Part shown: positions 1 through 11,205 of the stretch, in pieces | Numbering within the stretch: position 1 is the first letter of the stretch | Layout of the letters: each line of letters begins with the position of its first letter | Assembly (NCBI GenBank): GCA_032158125.1 | Contig: JASKOT010000013.1 | Span: 62,001-126,000, forward strand | Source of the DNA: Papiliotrema nemorosa | Lineage: Eukaryota; Basidiomycota; Tremellomycetes; Tremellales; Rhynchogastremaceae | Length of the DNA stretch: 64,000 nucleotides | Direction of reading: 5' to 3' | Translations under genes and position numbers: made by a program | Notes under the pieces: generated by a model | Seen by the model: only the letters and a program-made list of their open reading frames with translations | What the model was told of the DNA's origin: nothing | Database searches by the model: none

Positions 1-1268
1 CTCGTTGTAGATGTGCTGACTGCTTGAAGATCTTTCGAAACATCGACAGTCCCAGTCGCTCTCAACCAGTCCCCTCCCCATCCTTTCTCCATCCGTGCCA
101 ATGTAGCAATGTGTTCATCTGCATGGCGCTTGATTTCCACAAGTTTCTCGTTCTGATCGAAGCCCGAATCGAAGCCCGAACCTCGCACAAAGGGTGTCAA
201 TACTCGAATGATGTAAGATGTCGCCAATCTCAGGTGATAGTGATCTGTCGAAAGGGGTTCGATGGGTTTTAGCTGCGATGTGGACTTGGACGTACGCGTG
301 GTTGGGGATGCGGGGACGGAAATCGATGAAGGCTTCACGAACGCCTGACGAGCGGGTGTAGTAGGCATGGATCGCGACGAGGAATCGACGCTCGCTCGTG
401 ACGGTCGTACAGTGGCAAGCTCGTCCTCCTTGTGTCGCATCGGCTGTGGTGCAGGTCGTATTGACCGCTGAGGGGACGCACGCGCGATGTGTTCATTTGT
501 CGGCGATGATGACGGACGAGGTCGTTTGATGGTCGATGATGCAGGTGGGGAAATTTCCTGCCATGAGAATCCGCTCCCGGCTGCCGCTTCCGCCTGCACA
601 TGACTCTGAGGAGTGTTGGACTTTGAAAGCGGGACCTTCACTGGTGTTTTGACCGTGCGATCTCGGTCTTCGTCCTCCTTGCCGTTCTTGGTGGTGAAGA
701 GAACCGCCAGAGCATGCTTTGTCCCTTTCTCTCTGCCATCTTTGCCGGCGAGCTGCGGTTTCTTCTCCTCGTCCTCACTTTGAGCATACATTGCAAGAGC
801 AGACGTGGACATCGATCCTCGCGAGAGACTAGGCGGCTGCCACTTCCCATCGGTACCCTTCTGAATCGCAGGGAGAAGCGACGGTCCGAAACGGATATTC
901 CTCCTCGTCTGATTAGGAGATCCTGGGCGAGCTGCCAAGCCCTGCCTGCCCCCTGTAACGTGTCGTTTGCCTGTCGCATCGGTAGAAGTTGTTGTAGATC
1001 TCGAGGATGGGGTCTTGAGATCCGGCTGACGGGATGGATTAGCCCTGTTGTCTGTAATGAACGATCTTAGTCGGGATCTGATGGTAGGGTCGGCAGGCTC
1101 GGGCGAGATGACTTTGGCCCGGGAGAATAGACCTTTGATTCCTCGACCGGTGATAGGGCCAACGTCGGTGATTGTGGGATGCGGTGCCGTCTTCAGAGTG
1201 GGAGGAGGCATGTCGATGAATGTGGTGAGGAGATGAGGGGGTCGTGGATGGGTAGAGGATGCCAGCAT
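1..1268 (-). CDS. Unknown Ser/Pro/Thr-rich protein, N-terminal part (runs off left edge)
   Basis: On the minus strand one frame stays open from an ATG at 1268 to the left edge, about 422 codons, with an in-frame stop just upstream of that ATG. The protein starts MLASSTHPRPPHLLTTF. It continues with a basic segment (ITDVGPITGRGIKGLFSR), a long low-complexity part rich in Ser, Pro, Thr and Lys (residues about 90-320), and near the edge a more ordered, probably helical stretch containing LRLATSYIIRVLTPFVRG and KRHADEHIATLARMEKGWG. No domain is recognised. The low-complexity half suggests a regulatory or scaffold protein, which is inference only. The C-terminus lies outside the window. Upstream, 1269-2160 carries splice-like signals that may be a 5' leader. 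The frame is very likely real; the function is unknown. Confidence 0.7.
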   Translation of the reverse strand, partial: MLASSTHPRPPHLLTTFIDMPPPTLKTAPHPTITDVGPITGRGIKGLFSRAKVISPEPADPTIRSRLRSFITDNRANPSRQPDLKTPSSRSTTTSTDATGKRHVTGGRQGLAARPGSPNQTRRNIRFGPSLLPAIQKGTDGKWQPPSLSRGSMSTSALAMYAQSEDEEKKPQLAGKDGREKGTKHALAVLFTTKNGKEDEDRDRTVKTPVKVPLSKSNTPQSHVQAEAAAGSGFSWQEISPPASSTIKRPRPSSSPTNEHIARASPQRSIRPAPQPMRHKEDELATVRPSRASVDSSSRSMPTTPARQAFVKPSSISVPASPTTRTSKSTSQLKPIEPLSTDHYHLRLATSYIIRVLTPFVRGSGFDSGFDQNEKLVEIKRHADEHIATLARMEKGWGGDWLRATGTVDVSKDLQAVSTSTT

Positions 1269-3214
1269 CGAAGTCGATCATGAACTGGCGAGGTTACGTA
1301 GGGCGGAAGGACGACCAGACTAGATTGATCAGCCGAAGACCTAATCCGCCATGAGGCGTGATGAGTGTAGTGGCTAGGAGGAAGGCCAAATGAAAGACAG
1401 TATTACACGACATACCTTTCTAAGATTGGCCAAAGGCTGCCTGTACCCCTACGGCCTGTATCTTCGTGAGGTCCCGACGACCGCGCCGAATCGTCTGACA
1501 GCTGCTCTTGGACCCAGTTCGACAAGAAGCTATCAACACTGACGGCCAAGGGAGGCGAAAAAGAGATGATCGATCTGACTACCTCTTCCTCTGTAGCCAA
1601 AATGGCCAAGCGATGCCTTTGCTATCCGGAAGGGACTACAAGGTCCGCGAAAGGTCGACGAGCAGATGTCTTTCGTGAGTCAGAATCGCCGGAAAGCCGT
1701 GCGATGGATTGAAGATGAGTCTACATGTCAGCAGACGTTCAACAACTGCAACATCAAGAACATCAAGACTACACATACCTCTGATCCTTCGCTTTGATGC
1801 AACTATGGATACAGTAAGGTCAGATCTCCGCTATGACCGGCTTTAGCACTCCAGCGGACGAGCGGGTGATGGGTGACTTACAGAATCTATATATTTACAA
1901 CGGTACAACTCAATGATACACGATAAGAGGCGAAGCAAGACTAGAGATCAGTCATGGTCGAGCAATCTTGAGCATGGATCCGAGGCAGTCCCAATAGCTG
2001 GGCCTACAGCAGTGAACAATCTCCCAGTGACGCTTTCTCGCTTCACCTTGTTCCCGAACGTGATACACCGTGTGTAGTCAGGGAAGATCCTTCCCCTTTC
2101 CGCTTGGCCTTTCCTCGTCCTTTCGTGGCCATCAGTCGGGTTTGACACTCACCGATGTGCCTAGAAATGCTGCGTATCTTTTCCGTATGCTCGTCTCTTC
2201 CGCGTTCGTAAGCTATCCATGCGAAGTAGCTTTGACAAGCCGTGCTTGGTTATTCCCGCAGCTGCTTCAGCCCGCGATGATGCACTGATGCAGATAAGTG
2301 ATGTTGATGTTAGGTCCCATCAACCTTTTTTTGCGGACGACTCTTCAACCGCGATGACCTACAGCTGTGAGGCGTTAAGATGTACCAGTATGTCCAGCTG
2401 GGAGAAGATGTGAGATGTTGTGAAGATTGTGGAGTCTTGAATGAGTGAGGTGGAGCGAGGCTGGACATTGTTGGTCTAGGTTGGCTCGCACATCCACCAT
2501 CTTTGCCTCACGATAACCTCCTTTGGCACTTGCATCCCCTCGAGCAAGGACGTTTGCAGGACGTCAATGACGACGAGAAATTCACTGCCGGGGAGAGATC
2601 GCTCTGATGTAGCTCCGGGAGCTGCGGACGTAGAGAAAGGGTGCTCGAAGCCATCGGTTGTGCGATTGACCGGGAATCATTGCGGGATGAAGATCGCCCT
2701 GGCATGTTTCAGGTTCTTCAAGCTTACATAGGCCAAGACGTATGTCATCGCATATGTGAGCTCGCAGCGAGCTGCAAGTGACCCGACTAGGTATTAGATC
2801 GTAATGGATATGACACTGAATTAGATGCGAAGTGGGGATGGAACGGAAAGATGGGAACTCGAGCTTGTTTCGAGGTAGATGGCGAGGGCAGATCTCATGA
2901 TAACAGCTTTCACTTTGCCAATCGTGGAGCACACCTGCACTGAGTACTCTGGGTACTCTGGCACGCTGTCATCAAGTCATAGGAAAGCTCCTCAAGAGTT
3001 GTCTCTACCCATGCATGCGCTATACGAAGAGCAGGCACTGATTTGAACTCAAGATTGAAGATAGGCCTATGAGCAGAATGGACGCGCCTATCGCTTATAC
3101 GCGGCCTCATTGATCAGCGTTGCTTCGTCCACCATCTGTCGACACCTCTTGTTATCGCTCCATAGCTATACCATTCCTACTCGCAGAGGGACATAGAAGT
3201 CTCCTCTCGCCAAG
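1269..3214. other. Long gap between divergent genes; possible spliced 5' leader, no confident gene
   Basis: This 1.9 kb separates the unknown gene to the left (minus) from TAF1 (plus), so it holds both promoters. On the minus strand there are several intron-like elements: a GTAAGT donor near 1880 with a CATAG acceptor near 1813, a GTATGT donor near 1787 with a TGTAG acceptor near 1723, and a GTATGT donor near 1420. A 68-codon open frame (1609-1403) and a 39-codon frame starting at 1413 sit between them. None joins in frame to the start at 1268, so a spliced untranslated leader with upstream reading frames fits better than extra coding exons. Around 2450-2705 both strands have long stop-free frames with no recognisable family. 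Confidence 0.4.
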
Positions 3215-6200
3215 ATGTCCGACGATGAGGACTATGGCGGGATTGGCGGCTTTGGAGGACTCAACAAAGTCCTCATGGACACGGCGGGAATAGACCCCAG
3301 TTCCTTGGGCAATTTCTCCACCTTGTTCTCCAAATCTTCCAAGGCAGGACCATCAAACCATGCGTCTGGCTACGACGATATAGATATCGAATCTGGTCCG
3401 GTAAAATATATGGACGACGAGTTCGCCGACGATGACTTGCCGGCAGATCCGGAAGCCGAAATGGTCAAGCAGCGTCGAGAGCGAGAGGAGGAGAGGATGA
3501 TACGTCGGACAATGGCCATGCAGAAGAGATTCCAGAGTGGAGCGGCGGAGGAGGAACGGAAAAGGAAGGCCGCGAAAGCGCAAGAATCGGCGGGCGACCT
3601 TGTGAAGAGGGTGTGGCCCGAGTTCGAGAATGGAAAAAGGCTGAAGATGAGCGAGATCTTCTATGAGAATCCGGGACAAGTCCGGTCAGCTATGATAGAG
3701 CTGTCCAAGCTGAAAAGGCGACCGAAGGAGCGGGTGGAACGTGAGCCAGTGACATGATTTGATTCGCGTGCTCATTCGTAGATCGTTTCAAGGTCACTCC
3801 GCTCCCTTCCACAACCCCTCTGGCAACCTTTCTCGAGGCAGGACTTGCGCCTCTTCCCGTCACTGATCCGGGTAGGGCCGCCTACGAGACCCGTGTCGGA
3901 CAGATGTTCGATCTCGCATGGGTGCGAGAGGCAAAGGATCGTCGGAGGAAGGAGATGCGACGGCCCCCGTCGGGTATGAGCTTAGAGCAAACGATTGACG
4001 CTGCGGACGCGGATGCAGTGGAACGGACATTGGATCTGGCAGACTGGGAGACCAATATTATTTTTTCTTCTCTGTAAGTCTAGAGCGTCCCCGCGACACC
4101 TTTTGACAGTCTAGGGGGCCAGACGGTTCACGTAATACCCTACCAGAGCCTTCCCCAGCAAACGCGACCCGGAACGAGCATATCGATTCCGGCGACTGGC
4201 TCCAAGATGTCATCTGGAATGCCACAGTAGTCTCTCCTGATTTGGTAGAAAGCGACGACGAAGAAATCAAGGTCACTGCGTTCCAGCCCCCTAAATCGCA
4301 AGGCGATAAGCCTGCGGCCAAGCTGGACCCTTTCAATCTTTCCAACGACCATCTGTATGAGCAAGCGAGGGATGCTAGATATCGCATTCGGCAGACATTC
4401 GGCTCTATTGAAGTGTTCCATGCTGGACCTGCAAAGAACCTTCAACTACCCTTCGTGAGTGCACAGCTTTTCAAGAGGGATTCCATGCTGATATTCAGTA
4501 CAAAACATCTCTCACAAAGGCTGAAGCTAGAGCTTGGAGACGTCCAGCTCTGCAATTTCCCGTTGGAATTCCATTGTCATTTTCGAAACTTAAAGCGAAC
4601 CCTTCGGCTGCAGCGAGGACGAAGAGGAAAGCAATGGTGGCCGACCCCTCGGAGCGCTTCAAAACGACCAAAGATCTGACCATGTCAGAGAAAGGGCCAT
4701 ATGTCTTACTCGAGTTTTCTGTGAGCTGCTGGCCATGTCACTGATCAACATGACTGACAACGTTTAGGAAGAGTATCCTCCGATAATGAGCGGGTACGGA
4801 ATGGGTACGACCATTGTCAATTATTATCGGAAAATGCATGACAAGGATGAGACAGTGCCAAAGGTAACTTGAATTGCCGAGAGTCTGATGTTGATGTCTA
4901 GCTCGATATCGGTCAACCGTCCATCTTGAATCCGGGCGATGCCGAGCCGTATCTGCTGGGCTATGTCGACCGAGGCAAAGTTACCCAGGTCATTCACAAT
5001 AACTTGATTCGAGCACCAATCTTCCGTCATACACCAGAGACTTCAGACTTTCTGGTTGTGCGCACGACAGTCGGCGGGAATCCCACCTATCATTTGAGAG
5101 GTATCAGCAACCTCTACACTGTCGGCCAAACAGTGCCGAACCAATCGGAAGTGCCTGGCCCGCATGCCAGAAAGAGCACTACGACTGCGAAACAGCGTCT
5201 CCAGATTATCGCTTGGTTACTCATCCAATCCGATAAACAGAAGAAGATCAAGCTCGACAAGCTGGTCAAGTATTTCCCAGACCAATCTGAATTACAAATG
5301 CGCCAAAGGCTCAAGATCAAGGGCAATGTATATTTGTGGAACTTCTCTCAACTGACTGCAGGAATTTTTGCTGTATTCAAGAGATCCTGGCCCAAATCAG
5401 GGACACTGGATTTTGAACCCGAACTTCAATTGGCCCAAAGAGCGCAAAGAAGTCTTGGATCAGTGTACGCCCGAGATGGCGATGCTGTACGAAGCCATGC
5501 AAGTCGGTGCCCGACATCTTCATGATGCGGGATACTCGAAATCTGCCGAAGGCAAGGAGGACGATGAGATGAACGCCGATGATCCGACCGGTCTTGATGT
5601 GGAGCAACAACTGGCAGTCTGGCGAACGACCCTGAATTACAAAAAGGCAGAAGGTCAGAAAGCTTGGCTCATCGTGCATGGTCCCGGTGAGCCGACCGGA
5701 CGAGGCGAAGGGTTCAGTTTCCTCACGACGAATATGAAGGGGTATTTCTTGCGGAAGGGGGAAACTGAGCAAGGACGAAGGAGTAAGTATCGATCGAGAA
5801 ATGCTGGGAGACTATGACTCACAGCACAGTGGAAGCGGAGCGTCTGGCAAATGGAAACGAGGTCAAAATTTCCAATGCCTTACAGTCACGAATCTACGAA
5901 GAAGAGAAACGCACTGTATGGGATTTGCAAACAAAAGCATTGAGCGATCCGATTCCACCTGAGCTCACCGCTGCGGACGAAGCCGAACACGCGGCGCCTA
6001 CTCCGACAGCATCGGGATCGAGATTCAACCGTTCTGATAGTCGACGAGCTTTCTCACGTGCAAACTCAATGGCTATGACCCCGGCTTTCGAGAGTCCTCG
6101 AGATAATTCGCCCTCTGCCTGGTCTGCCGATGGAGAGAGCACCTACACTGGGAATAACAACAATAATCGAATTCTGCGTATCTCTCGAACGGTAAGCTCA

Positions 6201-6825
6201 CTGGTCCAAGGTGATGTCGCTGACATTGTAGGACAAGTCTGGCAAGAGCAAGGTCACCATCATCAGGGATCCTGCAGTCATCACCATGTATCTCAAGCGA
6301 AAGGAAGAAGAGAGATTGGCGTACTACATCAGCCGTCCTGGACTCGTGGATGAGCTTGTCGATCCGACTGGCAACCCGGAAGAGGATGAGATCCGACGCA
6401 AAGCGTAAGCTCCCGTTGCAGGTTGTTCCAAGGGTATGCTGACACCTCACAGATTGCGACTGCAGATCGAAAAGGCCAAGAAGAACCAAGAGCGGCGAAG
6501 AGCCCGAAAAAAGCACATGAAGGGAGAGCTCGAGATTTACGAGGGGGACGAGACAGGAGTGAGCTCTACATCGTGACACAGAAACGTCCTGCTGACGAGA
6601 AAGAAACGGCGATGTGGAGCTTGTGGTATGGTGGGACACACCAAGGCGAACCGAATGTGTCCGAAGTACCAGGCTTCGGTGGCACCGTCTCCGGCTGGGA
6701 CCACGCCTACCGCAGCTACCCCAGGTGGATACGGAATGCCGTTCAGAGAGGGTATGGCGGCTACTGAGAGTGCTGCTCCGACGAGTTTGAAGATTCGGCT
6801 TGGGACTGGCGCTCGGCCTCAGTAG
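3215..6825 (+). CDS. TAF1: TFIID subunit TAF1
   Basis: TAF1 is the largest subunit and scaffold of the general transcription factor TFIID, which binds core promoters in the nucleus. The start is the ATG at 3215 (MSDDEDYGGIGGFGGLNKVL). Exon 1 ends at 3740 and intron 1 is 3741-3781. The acidic N-terminus is followed by the conserved TAF1 core (DUF3591), recognisable from PYVLLEFSEEYPPIMSGYGM, the segment around YLLGYVDRGKV, and KQRLQIIAWLL with YFPDQSELQMRQRLK. The C-terminus has the TAF1 zinc knuckle CGACGMVGHTKANRMC, reached by a 45-nt intron with a GTGAGC donor near 6558. The last codons read GTGARPQ, with stop TAG at 6823-6825. There is no bromodomain, as usual in fungal TAF1. Several introns of about 40-60 nt fragment the frame (near 4073, 4465, 4720, 4865, 5330, 5783, 6190, 6405 and 6558). 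The identification is firm; individual borders are approximate. Confidence 0.93.
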
Positions 6826-7100
6826 CTTACTGAGAAAAGGGGCAGGAAGTGCGAGAAGGCACGAGGATCCGTCCTGGATGTCGCATTGTTCGATTATGAT
6901 CCTAATGATTTCACGTAGCATAATGAGTCTCACACAATGTATTGTATAACCCCCTGATACCTTCACTGGCCTGTAGACAGCTGCTATAGCGATGGGAATG
7001 AATGTATGCTGAAGAGGGCAGGTCGATGCTCTTTCGGCAACATGTTTGCCGATTTTGAACTCCGATCCTTACTTTTGACTATACTGCCGTCCGTCCAACC

Positions 7101-8839
7101 ATGACCTCGCGAGAGGACATAGACCTGATCAGGTCAGAGATTGTGCTTCCAAATGGACGCAAGATCTCGAATAGAATGGTCAAGGTTGGTATAGCCATTT
7201 GAGATCATTCTGACAATTGCTGAAATGTAGGCAGCCATGGAGGAAGGGATAGGTCATACAGGTGGATGTCCGGGACCGAACCATCGTCAACTATATTCCA
7301 CATGGGCAGAAGGTGGCTGGGGCACTATCATCACTGGTATGCCAAGCCCATCCAAAGCCACTCAGATGAATACGTGCTGATATGAGAGGCAATGTACAAG
7401 TCGACCGACGACATTTGGCTACACCTCATGATCGGTTCATACCCGACTCTTCCCCGTCGACCATATCGGCGTATGCGCAGTTGCATCAATCCATGATATC
7501 AGCGTCCTCATCTTCTTCCGATGTCGCACCTCCTCGTGTCGCAGATGGTGTAACTCTCACATTGGTACAGCTATCTCATCCGGGTTTACAAGCCTCATCG
7601 ATTATATCTCTCGCTCGCTGGCCCTGGACACCTGCTTTGGCACCTATAGCAGCTCGACCAGACCTGGGGTCAACATGGCTGGGAAATTTAATGGGATACC
7701 TTGTATGGCCGATCAAGTCTAGACGCTTGAGTGTGGACGAATGGATGGAGATTGTGGATCAGTTTGTGAGGGCAGCGAGGGTGGTGGAGGAAGCTGGATG
7801 GGGAGGAGTGCAAATACATTCTGCGCATGGGTATCTTCTGGCAGAATATCTATCCCCTCACGTGAGCTCTGGCTTCCAATTTTGGCTATTCTTCATGTCC
7901 TAGGCGTCTGGTTGACCTCTAGACCAATCCTGATCCGCAACCTTTATCAGGTGTCCCAGAGGAGGTTCCAATACGGCTTCACCTTCTCTACCTTATCCTA
8001 TACGGTATTCACAAGTCGACTCAAACAGACTTTGTGTTATCAGTAAAGATCAATTGCTCCGACTTTGTCCAAGGTGGTCAGTCTACATTGCCCACTTTGA
8101 GGCTGGTCCACTAATGCTGCAGGTCTGGATGAGGATCAAGCTGCTGAGATCGTCAAAATCATCGTATCATGGGGTATCATAGATATCCTCGAAGTCTCGG
8201 GAGGCACATATGCCAGTCCAGGTGCGACTGCTCATACGAACAAGTGTAAAAAGCTCACAACTAGCCTTCGCTGCTCCAGAGACTATCGGCAGGCCCAGTA
8301 CTCACGTCACGCGGCAGTCCCTATTCGCTCACTTCACCACATCCCTTCTTCCACATCTACCACCGCCTCCAGCTGGACCAGCCATTCTCCTCACTGGAGG
8401 ACTGCATGATCGATCGCTAATCGCCGCTTCACTACGAGACAGGGCATGTGATCTGGTCGGTATCGGTCGACCCGCTTGCGTCAAACCTCGACTTCCTCTA
8501 GAGGTGATCCTGAATCCCGGTGTTTCAGACCAGGATACTTATCTGGGCGGATATAACATACGTGGTGCAGAACTCATCAAGGGCATATTTGGCGGTACCA
8601 GCAAGCCTGCGAAGCGATATAGCAAAGGCGCTACTGGCGACAAGAACGAAATGGCATCTGCTTCTGGCATCCCGCTTGTCGGTGCGGGCGTCTCGACATT
8701 CTGGCATGAAATGCAGCTTAATAGGCTGGGAAGAGGTTTAGAGCCCGATGTGAAGATTCACTGGGTTTGGGGCTTGTTTGTGGAGTTCATATGGTTTGGC
8801 ATATTAGGGGGCGGACCTCTGAACTGGTTCAAGCCATAA
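7101..8839 (+). CDS. Old Yellow Enzyme-like NADH:flavin oxidoreductase
   Basis: This is a TIM-barrel FMN oxidoreductase of the Old Yellow Enzyme / NADH:flavin oxidoreductase family, which reduces activated C=C bonds with NAD(P)H. The ATG at 7101 gives MTSREDIDLIRSEIVLPNGRK, followed by the family pattern KNRMVKAAMEE-like and TEGGWGTIITGN-like segments. The active-site region is IHSAHGYLLAEYLSP, with the paired His residues and the catalytic Tyr. Introns occur near 7182, 7338, 7863, 8077 and 8222. The C-terminal part ILLTGGLHDRSLIAASL and ACDLVGIGRPA is the phosphate-binding end of the barrel. An additional hydrophobic tail (HWVWGLFVEFIWFGILGG) could be a membrane anchor. It lies 275 bp downstream of TAF1 in the same direction. 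The substrate cannot be told from sequence. Confidence 0.85.
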
Positions 8840-8964
8840 GCCCACTGCTCATTCCCAAGAGACAGTTGAGAAGGTGTGGTTCTGATGACAATCACGAGTA
8901 GTATGACTATCAGATGCATAGATCGGGTTGTGCCCGCATAGATCCGGATACTGCTCAGAACAGA

Positions 8965-9431
8965 TTATTCGCCCTTGGCCGCTTTGACGGCTTTGGCACG
9001 GAGGTTCCCACCTCGGTTGGGGACTAGCTGATCCACCAATTGTCGTTTGGCCAAACCCAGCTATAGGCGTCAGCGTTTACCACAACTTATCGTCTGTGTG
9101 ACTGTGTGTGCAGTGAGGGCCATTAAAGACACTCACGTCAGCCGCAATGTTATCGAGATTGACGGCTCGATATCCCGCCGCAATGACAGTATCCATAAAC
9201 TCCGCTCGTTTCTCAGGCGTCCACGTCCCATTGCTAGGACTCGACATTTTCGCACTGGGAGATTTAGACGAGGTCTTTGTTTTCTTGCTAGGTGGAGTCT
9301 CGGGAACTTTGGTCTCGGGTGAAAGACTCGGCGAAGGTGTAGGTGAAGCAGAGTAAGATCGCTTGATCTGACCGTCAGTGGCGGCTGGTATGAGTGATTG
9401 CTAAAAAGTGCTCACTGTCATCATGCTCATT
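8965..9431 (-). CDS. Small KRS / Myb-like-fold family protein, copy 1
   Basis: First of six paralogous small genes. Exon 1 is a few codons (ATGs at 9431, 9425 or 9422), followed by an intron at 9416-9369. Exon 2 then gives IKRSYSASPTPSPSLSPE and a Lys/Ser-rich linker, and the domain begins NGTWTPEKRAEFMDTVIAAG. An intron at 9136-9061 falls inside the domain just before LGLAKRQLVDQLVPNRGGN, and the protein ends AVKAAKGE with stop at 8965-8967. The pattern WT-x-E-(K/R), Leu/Ile spacing, G-(Y/L), then a third helix rich in Gln/Arg resembles a single Myb/SANT-like helix-turn-helix. That would fit DNA or chromatin binding, but this is inference from pattern only. The Ser-Pro and Lys-rich N-terminus looks nuclear and phosphorylatable. 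It is convergent with the oxidoreductase gene. Confidence 0.8.
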
Positions 9432-9879
9432 GCGCTGCGCAGAGGGACTTCTTACAGAAAAATTATCAAGTTTGAAAGAAGAGATGCATCGACATCAATC
9501 TTTATTCGTCAGCCTCAGCACTTAGGTCCGGGCGGGTTCTTTGCGCAACGCGACGCTCACTGTGAGAGGTTGTCAAGGTACCGCGTCGCAAGATGAGGGG
9601 TTCCTTTGGCTCGCAGTCATATTCAGAGTCAATGACACACCCTGTATATGTCAAGTGATCACAATGAATTTCCGGGCTGACCGATAGAAGAAGGTGTCAG
9701 AAAGGCAGCAGTCTCAACTCTCAAGAGCGTGGCGCGAAGGGGCTCTTCCTTGTCGTCAACGACTGTTTGTCAAGTTTCTCTGCATCGAGCCGCGCATCAA
9801 GCATGGAGAATTGCAATGTAAATTTCATTCTAAGGTGGTCAGAGTTTATCTGTGCGTGCATTCCCTGTCTCCGGCCCAT
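9432..9879. other. Intergenic: promoter of copy 1 and 3' region of copy 2
   Basis: The 448 bp lie between the start of copy 1 and the stop of copy 2, both on the minus strand. I see no further copy of the WT-x-E domain and no other coding frame with family resemblance. Confidence 0.5.
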
Positions 9880-10304
9880 TCATTCCCCTCCGGCCGCCTT
9901 GACCAACTTGCTTCGCAGGTTGTTTCTGCCCGGGGTAAGCTGATTGGTGATCTGAGCTCGTGTCAGGCCATACTGAGGATCAGCACAAATACCATGAACT
10001 GTATTTTAAAGTCCATGTTCACCTTTTGACACAGCTCTTCGACGTTGACGTGCTTGTATCCAGTCGCAAAGATATCTTCCGCCAGTCCTGCTCGCTTTTC
10101 CGGTGTCCACTGTCCATTCGCACCTTCATCTTTCACCTTTTGCTTCTTGGTCTTCTTTGGAGGTGGAGTTTCCGTTGAGGAAGCATCAGAGTCTTTGACG
10201 GCTTTTCTGGCTTTCTTGACCGGAGTCTGAGGTGTAGCGGCGGGAGAAGAGGATAGTCCGGGAGAAGAGGATAGTCCGGGAGAAGATGACTGGGATCGCT
10301 TCAT
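9880..10304 (-). CDS. Small KRS / Myb-like-fold family protein, copy 2
   Basis: The ATG at 10304 gives MKRSQSSSPGLSSSPGLSSS, containing a short tandem repeat of GLSSSP. A Lys-rich linker (PVKKARKAVK, PPKKTKKQKVK) resembles a nuclear localisation signal. The domain begins NGQWTPEKRAGLAEDIFATG and runs to CQK. A 50-nt intron (10022-9973) interrupts it at the family position, and the last exon encodes YGLTRAQITNQLTPGRNNL and ends VKAAGGE, stop at 9880-9882. The frame extends upstream to 10328, but the sequence just before 10304 looks like an intron end (GCTGACGAGACAG), so a tiny upstream exon is possible. It is closest to copy 1 (shared WTPEKRA, GY and KAA-GE ends). It is divergent from copy 3. 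Confidence 0.82.
10242..10286. repeat. 18-bp tandem repeat, about 2.5 units
   Basis: The unit GGGAGAAGAGGATAGTCC occurs at 10242-10259 and 10260-10277, then a diverging partial unit. It encodes the repeated GLSSSP segment in the N-terminus of copy 2. Being a multiple of three it keeps frame, and copy number may vary between strains. Confidence 0.85.
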
Positions 10305-10797
10305 TGTCTGTCTCGTCAGCCCACACACGCTCCTCCCATAACGTTGTCGTGATGAATTAATATTTCATGGTCTTCCTACTGTTCACCTACATAGAACAAT
10401 GGATGTTGTATTGAGTCTCTTCGTCAAAGGTGAAGACTCTGCAAGAATGTCGGATAGAATGAGGCAGGTGGTATTGTATGTAGGATGCTATATTACATCA
10501 AAGAAGCTCAGAGTGCGTCAGATTTGATATGCGATACCTCAAAATCGCCCTGATGACGCTCGGGTACAAGAGAGCAGGACCCACGGGCTGCCAGAGATCC
10601 TAAGTCATAGGTCTGTACCTCAGGGGTATCGTTGTCAAGTCTCATCGCCTAGACGACCAGCGGGGTTTCGCAATTCCGTTCATGGCCGAGGTCGATCCCA
10701 ATCCTCATCCTTGCCTTACTGCTGTTCATTCGAGGCTGAAAATCAGTCCTCAAGACGATATCTCCCTGCCCAGCCGAACAGTATACCAAAGTACAAA
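10305..10797. promoter_or_regulatory. Divergent promoter region between copies 2 and 3
   Basis: The 493 bp separate the starts of two paralogues transcribed away from each other. No defined operator or TATA element stands out, and no coding frame is supported. Confidence 0.45.
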
Positions 10798-11205
10798 ATG
10801 GTACGTGTTTGTTGAGCTTTCCCCTGCCACGCATCTCGAGACTGGCTGAAATTACACAGGTGAAGCGATCCACGTCCGACTCCCCTTCACCGTCCCCTTC
10901 TCCACCTCAGACGCCCAGGAAGAAGATCAAAAACTCTTCCGCACAAAGTACGCCCAGTAAGACCGGTAATGCACGAACGAGTCCCGGACAGTGGACTGGA
11001 GAGAAGAAAGCGGCTCTAGTTGATCACCTCATCTCTGTCGGACTCGCTCATTGTAAGCTACACGATCTGGCCGTTGAGGTACGTGGCAAATGAGATATGG
11101 CTGATGTAGTTCGACTTGAGCAAGACGCAAATCAGTGACGCGACCAAGAAGTCGAAGCCTAGCAATCTCCGTCAGAAAGTCGTAGCGAGTGCCAGGTCCG
11201 CTTGA
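10798..11205 (+). CDS. Small KRS / Myb-like-fold family protein, copy 3
   Basis: The start codon ATG (10798-10800) is followed at once by an intron (10801-10859: GTACGT donor, CTGAAA branch region, ACACAG acceptor), so the first coding exon is only three bases. Exon 2 gives VKRSTSDSPSPSPSPPQTP, a Lys/Ser/Thr linker, then SPGQWTGEKKAALVDHLISV. A second intron at the family position (11079-11109) is only 31 nt, very short even for this genome. The last exon encodes FDLSKTQISDATKKSKPSNL and ends SARSA, stop at 11203-11205. The spliced product is about 105 residues. The two splices restore the family motif exactly, which supports them. The gene is convergent with copy 4. Confidence 0.82.

Noticed and set aside
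6073..6966. 297-codon minus-strand frame
   Set aside because: It lies antisense to confirmed TAF1 coding exons and has no family resemblance.
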